From Echinicola pacifica DSM 19836 (GTDB taxonomy: Bacteria > Bacteroidota > Bacteroidia > Cytophagales > Cyclobacteriaceae), in NCBI RefSeq assembly GCF_000373245.1, contig NZ_KB890750.1:165255-229254 (forward strand): 64,000 bases of DNA, read 5' to 3'. The position numbers were made by a program, and so were the translations under genes. This document shows positions 9,616 to 18,900 of this stretch, in pieces (positions within the stretch are counted from its first letter, which is position 1; each line of letters starts with the position of its first letter). The notes below the pieces were generated by a model. The model ran no database searches. It was given only the letters and a program-made list of their open reading frames with translations, and was not told the DNA's origin.

Positions 9616-9763
9616 TAATAAGTGGAATTAAATCGCTGATTAAAAGTTGGTTTGTCTATCCAATTTATTTAGTCAAATGCTTACCTATTAAAATCTTAAC
9701 CGCTCCTTCATTCAATAGCCAGTGAATGAGCTCCTCCTCAAATTGTCTTTATAGGCAAAATTC

Positions 9764-9792
9764 TAGCTGTCAATCAATAAGACTGACAGCTA
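9764..9792 (-). promoter_or_regulatory. Hairpin downstream of first susD
   Basis: TAGCTGTCA at 9764-9772 and TGACAGCTA at 9784-9792 form a perfect 9-base-pair stem with an 11-base loop. It lies 18 bases past the susD stop and about 165 bases before the next gene. On the minus strand the stem is followed by GAATTTTG, which is only weakly T-rich. A leaky terminator or an mRNA 3'-end stabiliser for the susCD part of the transcript is plausible. Confidence 0.6.
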
Positions 9793-9810
9793 TGTTTTGA
9801 AACCTGTTTT

Positions 9811-11361
9811 CTACTGCCAAAGTGGATTTTGAACCAGTCCTCCACCCAAGTCTTGGCTTTTCAGAAGTTCCTGGCTTGGCACTGGAAACACACGAAATTT
9901 ACCCATTGGGGCATTTGCTATTTTGGTGGAATCATCCATTGCACGGGAAATCGCAAGAGTATAAGCCCCCGCCGCTCTTTCAGCTGCCGGTGTGGCCATC
10001 ACCGTTTCCTCCAAAATCCCCCATCTGATCAAGTCCCTTTTATGACCAAAGTAGCCTTCTGCTGCCAGTTCCCAGCCGCGTTCACTCATGATGTCTTGCA
10101 TGGTCAGCTCGGTTAATTCTGGAAGGTTGGCTCTCCTCCTTACCCTATTGAGTGGGTCAAGGGCTGCTGCCGATGAACCTTCCATCATAAATTCCGCTTC
10201 AGCAAGAAGCAATAAAGCATCCGAAAGTTTGAAAATTCTTGAGGGCATGCTGGTCGTATGAACGGGATTTGCAGTGGTAAATAATGGGTCACTTACTGGA
10301 ACTGGTCCATTTTGGAACTTGGTGATATAAATCCAATTAAACTCAGCCACCTGGCCATTTGCAAGGGTATGACTTCCAAAAATATTGTATGGTTTTCTGG
10401 CATCATTTTCATCGTAGGAATCAGCATAACTCTTCCTAAAAGTAGTAGCAGCAGATGAAGCATAAAGCCCCAACTGATTCATAGCGGTTCTTGTGCTAGC
10501 ATTTTCAGCATTAGAGTTATAGTGTGCTATATTCTGGGTTGAGCCATTATTTTGAACATTCGCCAGGTATTCTCTACCAAAAATCAGTTCATGATGTGCT
10601 TCATTTCCTTCCTTGTACATTTCTCCATAAGGTGACAAGTCCTTATGCGGCGAATTTTGAGTAATCTCAATCAACTCCGAACGTGCTTCCGACCATTGTT
10701 CTTGCCAAATGTGAAAGTGTGCTTTCAACATGCGAACGGACCATTCTGTAGGCCTCCCGTTATTTTGGTTCCATCGATCTGAGGACAGATAGCCAGAGGT
10801 AATCGCCTCATCCAAATCACTAATCATCTCATTCTGAATAGTATTAGCGGCAGTTTGCCCTAAAAGACTTACTTCTGCCATATTAATCTCATCCCTCCAA
10901 TAAGGCACATCCCCAAAAAGCGTAGTAAGCTCAAAATAGAAGGTGGCACGATAAAATAATGCCTGTGCTCTGACACTTCCTTTTATCTCCTGTGTTAATG
11001 GGGAGTCACCTATTCGCGCCAATAATAAATTGGCATCTCTTACTCCTGCGTACAAGCCTGCCCAGGTGTTGGCGAAGGATGAATGATTTGCCTCTGCATC
11101 ATATACAGCCGCTACCCATCCTGGTGCAATGGCAAAGCGACCACATACCCCCTGATCCGTACCCAGGATGGCATCCATCCCTGCCGATGCTGGCATTTTG
11201 CCTTGCAAACCGTTCAAGGCTAACTTGGCTTCATCTTCATTCTTGAAAAAATTATCTGGCGTCAATAGACCTCTTGGATCTTCCTCTAGGAAATCGTCGC
11301 AACTGATCATCGCCGTGCTAAACAAAGTAACTATAGCTATAATAAAATATCTCGTTTTCAT
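9811..11361 (-). CDS. SusD-like outer-membrane glycan-binding lipoprotein (first pair)
   Basis: A 516-residue SusD-family lipoprotein that caps its SusC partner and captures oligosaccharide at the cell surface. The signal ends in lipobox MISC near residue 20, followed by CDDFLEEDPRGLLTPDNFF, the usual SusD opening. A TPR-like helical core (AQALFYRATFYFELTTLFGDVPYW) and a C-terminal RagB/SusD region (LRRWELA-type SERGWELAAEGYFGHKRDLIRWG) follow. It starts 29 bases after the stop of its susC partner. It belongs to the LacI-flanked locus, unlike the two ECF/FecR-flanked pairs further right. The C-terminus ends LVQNPLWQ, a common SusD ending. Confidence 0.96.
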   Translation of the reverse strand: MKTRYFIIAIVTLFSTAMISCDDFLEEDPRGLLTPDNFFKNEDEAKLALNGLQGKMPASAGMDAILGTDQGVCGRFAIAPGWVAAVYDAEANHSSFANTWAGLYAGVRDANLLLARIGDSPLTQEIKGSVRAQALFYRATFYFELTTLFGDVPYWRDEINMAEVSLLGQTAANTIQNEMISDLDEAITSGYLSSDRWNQNNGRPTEWSVRMLKAHFHIWQEQWSEARSELIEITQNSPHKDLSPYGEMYKEGNEAHHELIFGREYLANVQNNGSTQNIAHYNSNAENASTRTAMNQLGLYASSAATTFRKSYADSYDENDARKPYNIFGSHTLANGQVAEFNWIYITKFQNGPVPVSDPLFTTANPVHTTSMPSRIFKLSDALLLLAEAEFMMEGSSAAALDPLNRVRRRANLPELTELTMQDIMSERGWELAAEGYFGHKRDLIRWGILEETVMATPAAERAAGAYTLAISRAMDDSTKIANAPMGKFRVFPVPSQELLKSQDLGGGLVQNPLWQ

Positions 11362-11390
11362 TTTTTTAGATTTTAATTCTTAAAAAGGAA

Positions 11391-14357
11391 TTAGAAAGTA
11401 ATATTTAACCCTAACATTAAGGACCTGTTTTGCGGGTACTCATAGTTATCAAACCCTCTGTTTACAGGGTTGTCGCCAAAAGTGCTTACATCTGGATCAA
11501 AGCCCCAGTAATCTTTGGATTTAACCAAAAACAGGTTTGTCCCGGTAAAATAAAAACGGAAATTCTTTACTCCTTTAATCAAATCAGCAGGCAAGGTATA
11601 GCCTATTTGTAGTGTCCCGAGTCTTAGAAAACTCCCATCCTGAAGGTAGAAATTACTTGAATTACTCATAGAGGTACTGCCCACACTAGCGAATGAAGCG
11701 TTTTCGGTATTCTCAGGCGTCCACATGTTTTTTCTTAATGAAGCCAAGCCATTTATATTGATTTCATTAGCCCAAAACGCCTCAGTATTATAGATTTGAT
11801 TTCCATAAGTGAATGGGAAGAAGGCATTCATATCAAAGTTTTTGAACCTTATATTTGTACCGAAACCGCCATAGAAGTCCGGATTGGCGTTGCCTATAAC
11901 TGTTCGGTCATATTCAGTGCTGATTTCACCATCGGGAATACCCTCCGGACCACTGATATCGGTGAAAATAGCATCTCCTGTGGCTGGATCGATGCTTTCA
12001 TACAGATACCCTACGAAAGTACCCACGGGTTCACCTACAATTAATTGACCTGCAGGCTGGTTTCCAGTCATATTGACGGTGGTGATAAAAGTTTTACTAC
12101 CCAGATCAAGTACTTTGTTTTTAAAGGTGGAGAGGTTAAGAGAGGCTGACCATGCAAAATTCTCCTTCTCCACTATCACTCCGTGAAGGCTAAAGTCCAG
12201 CCCTTTATTTTCCAATGAACCCACGTTCTGAATGGTCGTGGAATAGCCAGTGTGAGTTGGCACCTCAGCGGCAAGCAGCAAATCCTCTGTTTTCTTATAG
12301 TAGAAATCTAGCTCAGCAGTCAATCTACTTTGGAACATTCCGATTTCTATCCCAAAATCAAGCTGGGCGGTAGTTTCCCACCTTAAGTCTGGATTATTCA
12401 ATGTCCCTTGGGTAACCCCGGCCACTGCGGCACCACCTAAAATCGTGCTCGTCCCTAGGACAGCATAAGTAGGAAGCGTGCTGAATGGGTTCACTCCCTG
12501 ATTACCCGTAAGGCCATAGCTAGTTCTGACTTTAAGGACATTTATTGCTTTTATTTCATCAAAGAATGACTCCTCTGCCACGTTCCACGCCAGGGCCACA
12601 GAAGGAAATAATGCAAATCTATTGATTGCTCCCAATCGTGAAGAACCATCTCGTCGGATGGTAGCCGTTGCAAGATATTTACCGTCATAAGAATAATTCA
12701 CTCTCCCCAATAAAGAGAATAAGGAATATTCGGAATAGTTAGAGTTGAGGCTTGTGTTTTCATTAGGAGCGAGTTCAATGGCATTTACGCCTACCCCATC
12801 ACTTGGTATTTGGTTTGCTGAGATGATAACCGTCTCTCTACTTTGTGTCTGGAAAGTGACTCCGCCCAGCACGCTCAATGAATGCTTTCCCCAAGCCTCT
12901 CTATAGTCAATCGTATTTTCATTTAGGAATTCAGTATCATTTAATCGGTTGATATCAGCCTGCCCTAAAAGTCCGGAACGAATACTGGTGGGATTGATGG
13001 AAGGAATAAACTGATGCTGCTTACTGAAAAGAAAGTCCCCACCAAACGTGGATTTAATCGTCAATTTTTCAAATAATACGGCCTGAATGTAAGTATTGAT
13101 CAAAGCTCTCTTCTGAAACGTGTCATTTTCGTTTAATACGTTATCTGCAAGGATATTACTTTGTTGGTTTGCCACGCCATAGACCTGCCCATTATAAGTG
13201 CCATCGTCGTTATAAACCGGCATCAAAGGATCGGCTCTTATCAAAAATGTTAAGTCCACATTATTGTTGTCGCTATAAGTACTTGAAAGAGATAGATTAA
13301 GTCCTGTGCTGAAGACTTTAGATAGCTTACTATCGATATTAGAGCGAAGACTATATCTCTTAAAGGAGGTGCTCTCTATAATCCCATCTTGCCCGAAAAA
13401 CCCGGCAGACACGAAATATTTGGTTTTTTCTGTACCCCCGGAGATTGATATCTGATTATCTGTAATCGGCGCCGGAGAAATCATCACATCTTGCCAGTCT
13501 GTTTCCTCGCCCGGCAGGTTGTCCAAATCAAAAGGTAATCCATCACTAGGATTAGTATCCTGACCATTTATCCATTCTGCAAACTCTCTACCGGATAGGA
13601 CATCCACTTTTCGTGGCAATTGCTGTATGCCGTAAGAAGAGGAAAGATTGACTTCCATAGTGCCGGCGCGACCTTGCTTAGTAGTGATTAATATTACGCC
13701 GTTTGCACCTCGCGCTCCATATATTGCAGTCGAAGAGGCATCCTTCAGGACCTGCATGGATTCAATATCATTGGGGTTGATTGAGGAAATATTACCAGCA
13801 CCCACAAAGCCATCTATTACATACAACGGTTCGTTTCCTGCGGTAATAGAATTACCACCACGAATCCTAATTGATGCTCCAGCTCCCGGGGTGCCGTTGG
13901 TGGAGGTCACCTGAACCCCTGAGGCTCTTCCTTGCAAGGAGTTGCCCAAATTGGCTGTAGGCGCCTTAAATGTCTCTTTGGTGTCAATTGTGGATACCGA
14001 ACCTGTAAGGTCACTTTTCTTTACCGTTCCATATCCTACCACGATGACTTCCGAAAGTTGTGAAAAATCTGCCGTAAGCGTTATATCCATTACACTGGCA
14101 TTGCCTACCGTTCTTTCTACAGGATCATATCCAATATAGGAAAATACAATAATTGCTCCTTCTGAAACTGATAGACTAAAATTTCCTTCCAAATCGGTTG
14201 TTGTACCATTGGAAGTACCCTTTTCTATGATATTTACTCCAGGTAATGTTTCACCTGTATCATCAATAATTTTTCCACTCACGGTCTTGCTTTGGGCAAC
14301 AGATAAACCAAGACCAACGAGCATGAAAAACATAGTCGTGGTAAAGAACTTTTTCAT
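11391..14357 (-). CDS. SusC-like TonB-dependent transporter (first pair, no STN domain)
   Basis: A 988-residue TonB-dependent oligosaccharide importer. It has, in order: a signal peptide (about 1-21, ending SVAQ); a CarboxypepD-reg-like beta-sandwich (VSGKIIDDTGETLPGVNI to about residue 95); the plug, beginning EVIVVGYGTVKKSDLTGSV and containing ILKDASSTAIYGARGANGVI; and a 22-strand barrel ending in the aromatic-terminated MLGLNITF. There is no STN signalling domain at the N-terminus. This matches the absence of an ECF/FecR pair here and the presence of a divergent LacI regulator instead. It is the first gene of a minus-strand operon running to the left edge. Confidence 0.96.
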   Translation of the reverse strand: MKKFFTTTMFFMLVGLGLSVAQSKTVSGKIIDDTGETLPGVNIIEKGTSNGTTTDLEGNFSLSVSEGAIIVFSYIGYDPVERTVGNASVMDITLTADFSQLSEVIVVGYGTVKKSDLTGSVSTIDTKETFKAPTANLGNSLQGRASGVQVTSTNGTPGAGASIRIRGGNSITAGNEPLYVIDGFVGAGNISSINPNDIESMQVLKDASSTAIYGARGANGVILITTKQGRAGTMEVNLSSSYGIQQLPRKVDVLSGREFAEWINGQDTNPSDGLPFDLDNLPGEETDWQDVMISPAPITDNQISISGGTEKTKYFVSAGFFGQDGIIESTSFKRYSLRSNIDSKLSKVFSTGLNLSLSSTYSDNNNVDLTFLIRADPLMPVYNDDGTYNGQVYGVANQQSNILADNVLNENDTFQKRALINTYIQAVLFEKLTIKSTFGGDFLFSKQHQFIPSINPTSIRSGLLGQADINRLNDTEFLNENTIDYREAWGKHSLSVLGGVTFQTQSRETVIISANQIPSDGVGVNAIELAPNENTSLNSNYSEYSLFSLLGRVNYSYDGKYLATATIRRDGSSRLGAINRFALFPSVALAWNVAEESFFDEIKAINVLKVRTSYGLTGNQGVNPFSTLPTYAVLGTSTILGGAAVAGVTQGTLNNPDLRWETTAQLDFGIEIGMFQSRLTAELDFYYKKTEDLLLAAEVPTHTGYSTTIQNVGSLENKGLDFSLHGVIVEKENFAWSASLNLSTFKNKVLDLGSKTFITTVNMTGNQPAGQLIVGEPVGTFVGYLYESIDPATGDAIFTDISGPEGIPDGEISTEYDRTVIGNANPDFYGGFGTNIRFKNFDMNAFFPFTYGNQIYNTEAFWANEININGLASLRKNMWTPENTENASFASVGSTSMSNSSNFYLQDGSFLRLGTLQIGYTLPADLIKGVKNFRFYFTGTNLFLVKSKDYWGFDPDVSTFGDNPVNRGFDNYEYPQNRSLMLGLNITF

Positions 14358-14370
14358 TTGGTTTGTTTTT

Positions 14371-14381
14371 GGGTTAATGTG
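14371..14381 (-). promoter_or_regulatory. Leader motif CACATTAACCC, copy 3
   Basis: The minus strand reads CACATTAACCC, 13 bases upstream of the first susC start at 14357. It is followed by an A/C-rich leader without a clear Shine-Dalgarno, as is common in Bacteroidota. Confidence 0.45.
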
Positions 14382-14402
14382 TTAGGGTACTAAATCACTT
14401 TC

Positions 14403-14414
14403 GCAATCGATTGC
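14403..14414. promoter_or_regulatory. Probable LacI-family operator (GCAATCGATTGC)
   Basis: This is a perfect 12-base palindrome with a central CG, the shape recognised by LacI/GalR-family dimers through the hinge helix. It lies 45 bases upstream of the susC start and about 600 bases from the divergent LacI-family gene at 15024. Repression of the first locus by that regulator, relieved by an intracellular sugar, is the simplest reading (inference). Confidence 0.6.
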
Positions 14415-15023
14415 TAAGCTAGCAAACGAGCATTAACTACAAATAAAAACAACTGTTTTAACGTGCACACACCTGTGCACAAACTCAATTTTAATACTTA
14501 TTAGTCGGATCAGTTCAAAAAATAATTGCCCACATTTATTTCATTTTCAATAGGTACTTATTACTTAAGCCCTATAATTTTTATACTAAAGTGTCTGATG
14601 ATTATATAGCCAATAAAAAATTCCAACTAGCTATTGACCAATTAAACGAAATAAGATTAATCAAATGCAAAGCAGATCTTTTGTATAAAAAATAAATTAT
14701 CAGTAATTACTTTAATTAAAATTTGGTGAACAGGAAATAACTAGCCTTATTTTTTTAACTAAAATTAGCTGAGGATTTCTTAAAACCGTCAGGCCCGGAC
14801 ATAATATTATTCCTCTACCCTTGGCCAGATAAGCCTTTCTGGATAAGGGTCTTCTTGTGCCAGTAGAATATTGTCTAAATAATCATTTTTCAGTAACTGG
14901 TTTTTATGCATTTTGGGTCTAGCTAGTAAATCATTATGCTTGCATACAAGCTGGATTTGTTGTTGATTTCGATCATAAATAAAAATAGTTGCTATGCAAT
15001 GAAGTGCATATTATATTGCTCCT

Positions 15024-16067
15024 ATGGGAAAGTATGTCACCATCACCGAAATAGCCAAACAACTTAATTTATCGCACTCCACCGTATCACGTGCGCTGAG
15101 CAATCACCCACGCATTAGTAAAAAGACCTGTGATATAGTGCAAAAGCTTGCAAATGAATTAGGGTATCAGGCAAACTCCACAGCCCATCATTTGAGCAAG
15201 GGAGAAAGTCAGATCATTGCCATAATCGTACCTCAGCTTTCTCTACATTTTTTCTCAAAAGTGGTGGAGGGAATTCAAAAAGTCTTAAAAGAAACTGAAT
15301 ATTCTCTTCTTCTATTCAGTACGGATGAGTCATTGGAAGAAGAAATTGAAGCAGTAAAGACGTGCATTAAACATCGTGTTGACGGAGTGCTTGTTGCCAT
15401 TTCTAGAGAAACTAAAACGTTTGACCATTTCAAGCAGCTACTCAAACATGAGGTGCCCATGGTGTTTTTTGACCGAGTAGCGAATTTCCTTCCTGTTCCT
15501 AAAGTAATCACTAATGATTATCAAGCTTCTTTCGATGCCACCGATCACTTATTGAAAACCGGCTGCAAATACATCGCACACATAACGGGCAGTATTAATT
15601 TAAATAATAGCAATAATCGGCTCTATGGTTATTTGGATGCGCTCACCTCCCATGAAATAAAAACCAGAGAGTCCTTGATACATTATTATGAATTTGAGCT
15701 TTCCTCAATTGATGAATTTCTTGAAAAAACATTGAAAAAATACCCCAATCTCGATGGCCTATTTGTTTTCAATGACTATGTAGCCCATTACGCAGTCAAT
15801 GTACTGAACAAGCTGGGCAAGCGAGTGCCTGATGATATCTCTGTTATAGGCTTTTCTGACGAACCTGTAGCTACTTATATGAGTCCCAAGCTCTCTACAG
15901 TACAGCAAACTGCAGCCAAAATGGGTGAATTGGCAGCTCAGAAAATTATTTCCATTTTAAGTAAAAAGGAACCTATGGTTTCAGAAAAAATTATCATTAA
16001 TCCTGAACTTATACTTAGAGAAACTACCAAAAGTCTGTGCGACACTGCTGATTTCAGTCCGAAATAG
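15024..16067 (+). CDS. LacI/GalR-family transcriptional regulator
   Basis: A 347-residue regulator. The N-terminal helix-turn-helix is clear: VTITEIAKQLNLSHSTVSRA, then ISKKTCDIVQKLANELGYQANS with the hinge. The rest is a periplasmic-binding-protein-like effector domain, with IIAIIVPQLSLHFFSKVVEGI near residue 65 and DISVIGFSDEPVATYMSPKLSTV near residue 275. It is divergent from the susC operon, so it probably controls that operon through the palindrome at 14403-14414. In Bacteroidota such LacI regulators of glycan loci usually sense an intracellular mono- or disaccharide. Which sugar cannot be told from sequence. It ends just before the repeat island. Confidence 0.95.
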   Translation: MGKYVTITEIAKQLNLSHSTVSRALSNHPRISKKTCDIVQKLANELGYQANSTAHHLSKGESQIIAIIVPQLSLHFFSKVVEGIQKVLKETEYSLLLFSTDESLEEEIEAVKTCIKHRVDGVLVAISRETKTFDHFKQLLKHEVPMVFFDRVANFLPVPKVITNDYQASFDATDHLLKTGCKYIAHITGSINLNNSNNRLYGYLDALTSHEIKTRESLIHYYEFELSSIDEFLEKTLKKYPNLDGLFVFNDYVAHYAVNVLNKLGKRVPDDISVIGFSDEPVATYMSPKLSTVQQTAAKMGELAAQKIISILSKKEPMVSEKIIINPELILRETTKSLCDTADFSPK

Positions 16068-16161
16068 ATACAACTAATCCCCCCTTAATTATTGAATCCA
16101 GGCTCTAATGCCTGCGTAAAATGGCAATCACCGATGAAGCCCCTTTCAGTCAATCTCCAGA

Positions 16162-16468
16162 ATATTTATGATTAAATGGACTGAATTTTAGACCTCGAAG
16201 AGGTCATATGTTTATAGAAAAAAGATAATGATATGGTTTATTTCGACCCCGATGGGGTCGCACCTATCCTTTTTATTCGTATCAAACCTAATCTTCCATA
16301 CGTCTATACAGCCCATTTTTTAATCTATGATTGTTTTTACCTGGACTGATAACTAGGATCCCGATTCCAATAATCTAAAAAACTAATCTGTGCCAATCCG
16401 TGGTCGTCTTTTTACCTCGGATTGACACAGATCATATTGGATTGATTGTTAATTGGCTTACCGGAATG
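16162..16468. repeat. Long direct repeat, copy 1 (~307 bases)
   Basis: This copy is repeated at 16666-16972 with a constant 504-base offset. By eye there are about ten mismatches over the ~280 bases from GACCTCGAAG onward. It contains the inverted repeats GACCTC-GAA-GAGGTC (16191-16205) and CGACCCC-GAT-GGGGTCG (16244-16260). A 15-base inverted repeat with one mismatch, ATCTGTGCCAATCCG against CGGATTGACACAGAT, lies at 16386-16432. It has no coding potential. It resembles Bacteroidota intergenic repeat sequence and could also serve as a terminator between the convergent genes. Confidence 0.9.
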
Positions 16469-16665
16469 CTATAAATATATGATCCCGTGGGGATCAAGAA
16501 TGGCCTTTTCCGAATACTATAGACATATGATCCCTTTGGGATCAAAAAGTCCATTTCCGCGAGATCTTTTGGTTTCATTTATATGGATCCATGGGGGCAT
16601 AATTGATCTTCTCCGAATGGTATAAAAGTATGATCCTAATGGAATCAAAAAGAGCTTTGTTATGG
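16462..16665. repeat. Tandem ~48-base hairpin units between the long repeats
   Basis: About four degenerate units start CCGAATG/CGAATA, continue with a TATAAA/TATAGA-type stretch and ATATGATCC, and carry a small hairpin. The hairpins are GATCCCGTGGGGATC (16481-16495), GATCCCTTTGGGATC (16529-16543), a decayed unit around 16585-16600 and GATCCTAATGGAATC (16632-16646). The stems differ while the symmetry is kept in two or three of them, suggesting selection or copying of the hairpin. Confidence 0.8.
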
Positions 16666-16972
16666 ATACTTATGATTTAATGGAACGAATTATAGACCTC
16701 GAAGAGGTCATATGTTTATAGAAAAAAGATAATGGTATGGTTTATTTCGACCCGGACGGGGTCGCACCTATCCTTTTTATTCGTATCAAACCTAATCTTC
16801 CATACGTCTAAACAGCCCATTTTTTAATCTATAATTGTCTTTACCTAGACTGATAACTAGGATCCCAATCCCAATAATCTAAAAAACTAATCTGTGCCAA
16901 TCCGTGGTCGTCTTTTCACCTCGGATTGACACAGATCATATTGGATTGATTGTTAATTGGCTTACCGGAATG
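16666..16972. repeat. Long direct repeat, copy 2 (~307 bases)
   Basis: This is the second copy of 16162-16468. Its inverted repeats lie at 16695-16709, 16748-16764 (CGACCCG-GAC-GGGGTCG, one stem mismatch) and 16890-16936. It ends about 30 bases before the stop of the convergent GH172-like gene. Confidence 0.9.
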
Positions 16973-17004
16973 ATTCAAATACAAATCCCTTTAAGCAAAG
17001 AAGC

Positions 17005-18636
17005 TTACTCTGGAATCTTGGGGATGTTGAGCGCTTCTGATGGGTCGGGGGTTCTGTTGGAGGTGGATAGATGATCAGCGTACCACATCGTCGCTACACC
17101 ATAGCCCATTTCACAATCTGTCCAGCTCCATATCTCCATATCGAGCTGGAGGGAGTTGGCAAATGGGATTCCATCCAATGCTCGGGTGCGGGTCTCAGTG
17201 CTATATCCCTTGGTGTTCCGCTCTTTGGTGGTTTTTCTATTTAGCTTATTGTATTTATAGCTATATGGCTGCGCATGAAAGGGGTGTTCGTAAAAGTCCG
17301 TGCTCCGGCCTCCCCAGCTGTAGCCATAATAATCTTCTGTGCCTGTACCAAAAATGGATGGAAAGTCCTCCCCATCTACCCAGATTTTCTCGTCACCTTC
17401 ACCCCACCATTTCTCCACAGGGTTCATTACCGTAAGTGCATCGCCGATATATACCCCTCTCCCCTCAACGGATACATAGTTCCAATCGGAAAATGGACGG
17501 GTGGATATGGGGTATTCACCTCTCCACGCAGCGTGAAAATACATGCTTCTATCATCCCATTCATAATCCTCTACCCTTACCTTTACCCTTATATCGATGG
17601 ACTGGTCTCCTAAATTTTCTATACTGATACTCCCTGATTCCTGATAGGGCATTATCCATTGTGTAGTGAGTTCTCCTGTTTCGGAGACGGTTTGACTCCA
17701 GCCTTTATAAGGATTTAAGCCTATGCCAGACCCAAAGAAATCACCTATAGGACACCAAACGGTCTCTTTTCCATCAAAACTCATCTTTATTACCGTGCTA
17801 CGCATTACCTCTTCTTTCGTATAATCTCCCAATTGGATTATCAGCGAATTAATGGCATTATCACCTTTAGGCAAAGCAATTGTTTCTTCCCCTTTGGGAG
17901 AAATAGACCCGGTCATTTCTACAAGCTTTCCTTCAGAAGAAACCGAAGGTTGCAATAGCTGTTCTCCCACCTGGCTAGCCAGCTTCTCTGCGGCATGAAA
18001 ATCCTCAAGGGTGAAGGTTTTTACCTTTGTTTCTTTCGGAAATTCCCGATAGGTAAACTGGTAAAAGAAAGGCCTTCCGGTGGTTGTGATCTTGCAGCTT
18101 TTCGCATAGGGAATGGGATAAAAGGAAACCGCTGATCGCAGGGATTTATGGGCAAAAGGAAAAGGTATCAATCCATCGCCATTAAACAATTCCAGCATAT
18201 TTCCCTCCAATGCCGGCTGTTCCGCGCCGTCCAAATAGATCTTTATTTGGATATCAGTATCGGGAGTATCCGGGCTGGAAAAAGGCATCCAGGTACGGAC
18301 AATTACCCCGGGCTTGTCCACCTCCATAAGCACCCACTCCTGCTGCCCATCGTTTTCTTCTATTCGGATAAAGTTACGGTCCTTGTCATTGGCATTGAAA
18401 TCATGATTGATAAACCAGCCTGCACTATCCTCGGGATGAGTGGATGCCCGATTATAGCTACTTTGTTGCTTTAGCCTAAAATTACTTTCTGGAAAGCGGG
18501 TTTGGCTATCCCTATCCACCATCTCAGTCAATAGGCTTTGGATGGTGATTTCTTGCTTAGGATCATTAAAGGATAGCAAGCCTATACTTAGAATGGCTAC
18601 CAAATAGATGGCTTTGAGCGAGTTAATATGGTTCAT
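17005..18636 (-). CDS. DUF2961 / GH172-like secreted protein
   Basis: A 543-residue protein with a signal peptide (about residues 1-24). It carries the DUF2961 core, now placed in glycoside hydrolase family GH172. Landmarks are the early MVDRDSQTRFP motif, KIYLDGAEQPALEG, ELFNGDGLIPFPFA, PIPYAKSCKI and the signature IFGTGTEDYYGYSWG near residue 425, whose Glu is in the conserved active-site segment. GH172 members act on alpha-fructofuranosides or arabinofuranosides as multimers. The substrate here is unknown. It is the last gene of the minus-strand group starting at 28115 and converges on the repeat island. Confidence 0.85.
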   Translation of the reverse strand: MNHINSLKAIYLVAILSIGLLSFNDPKQEITIQSLLTEMVDRDSQTRFPESNFRLKQQSSYNRASTHPEDSAGWFINHDFNANDKDRNFIRIEENDGQQEWVLMEVDKPGVIVRTWMPFSSPDTPDTDIQIKIYLDGAEQPALEGNMLELFNGDGLIPFPFAHKSLRSAVSFYPIPYAKSCKITTTGRPFFYQFTYREFPKETKVKTFTLEDFHAAEKLASQVGEQLLQPSVSSEGKLVEMTGSISPKGEETIALPKGDNAINSLIIQLGDYTKEEVMRSTVIKMSFDGKETVWCPIGDFFGSGIGLNPYKGWSQTVSETGELTTQWIMPYQESGSISIENLGDQSIDIRVKVRVEDYEWDDRSMYFHAAWRGEYPISTRPFSDWNYVSVEGRGVYIGDALTVMNPVEKWWGEGDEKIWVDGEDFPSIFGTGTEDYYGYSWGGRSTDFYEHPFHAQPYSYKYNKLNRKTTKERNTKGYSTETRTRALDGIPFANSLQLDMEIWSWTDCEMGYGVATMWYADHLSTSNRTPDPSEALNIPKIPE

Positions 18637-18900
18637 TAGGTTATTGATTTGTGATTGTACCTGACTATTGTAATTAAATGTATTTTTCGAATTATAGACT
18701 TTCCAGTAGATTGAATCTTGTTCAATAAGTATTCTTATTTATTAGTCCTCCCCTTTCTTGATTAGGTAAGGTCAATTTTTTTGGAAAAGAGAATCTGCTT
18801 TTTGCTCTTATAAAGTAAGCCTGCTTCAAAGCTATTCTATATTAAAGTTTAGCGATTTTCGGTCCATTGAAACCGTTTCTGCTTTTATTTAGCATACCAA

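Larger units (their letters stand above)
14358..15023. other. Divergent promoter region between susC and lacI-family gene
   Basis: This 666-base AT-rich noncoding stretch separates two divergent genes. It holds the leader motif at 14371-14381 and a perfect CG-centred palindrome at 14403-14414. A pair of GTGCAC palindromes sits at 14463-14468 and 14475-14480, and a TTGCTATGCAA palindrome at 14989-14999 lies close to the regulator start. I see no convincing TAnnTTTG promoter box on either strand and no gene. Confidence 0.6.

Noticed and set aside
16162-16972. CRISPR array
   Set aside because: The tandem units are degenerate, palindromic and adjacent with no unique spacers, and no cas gene is present.
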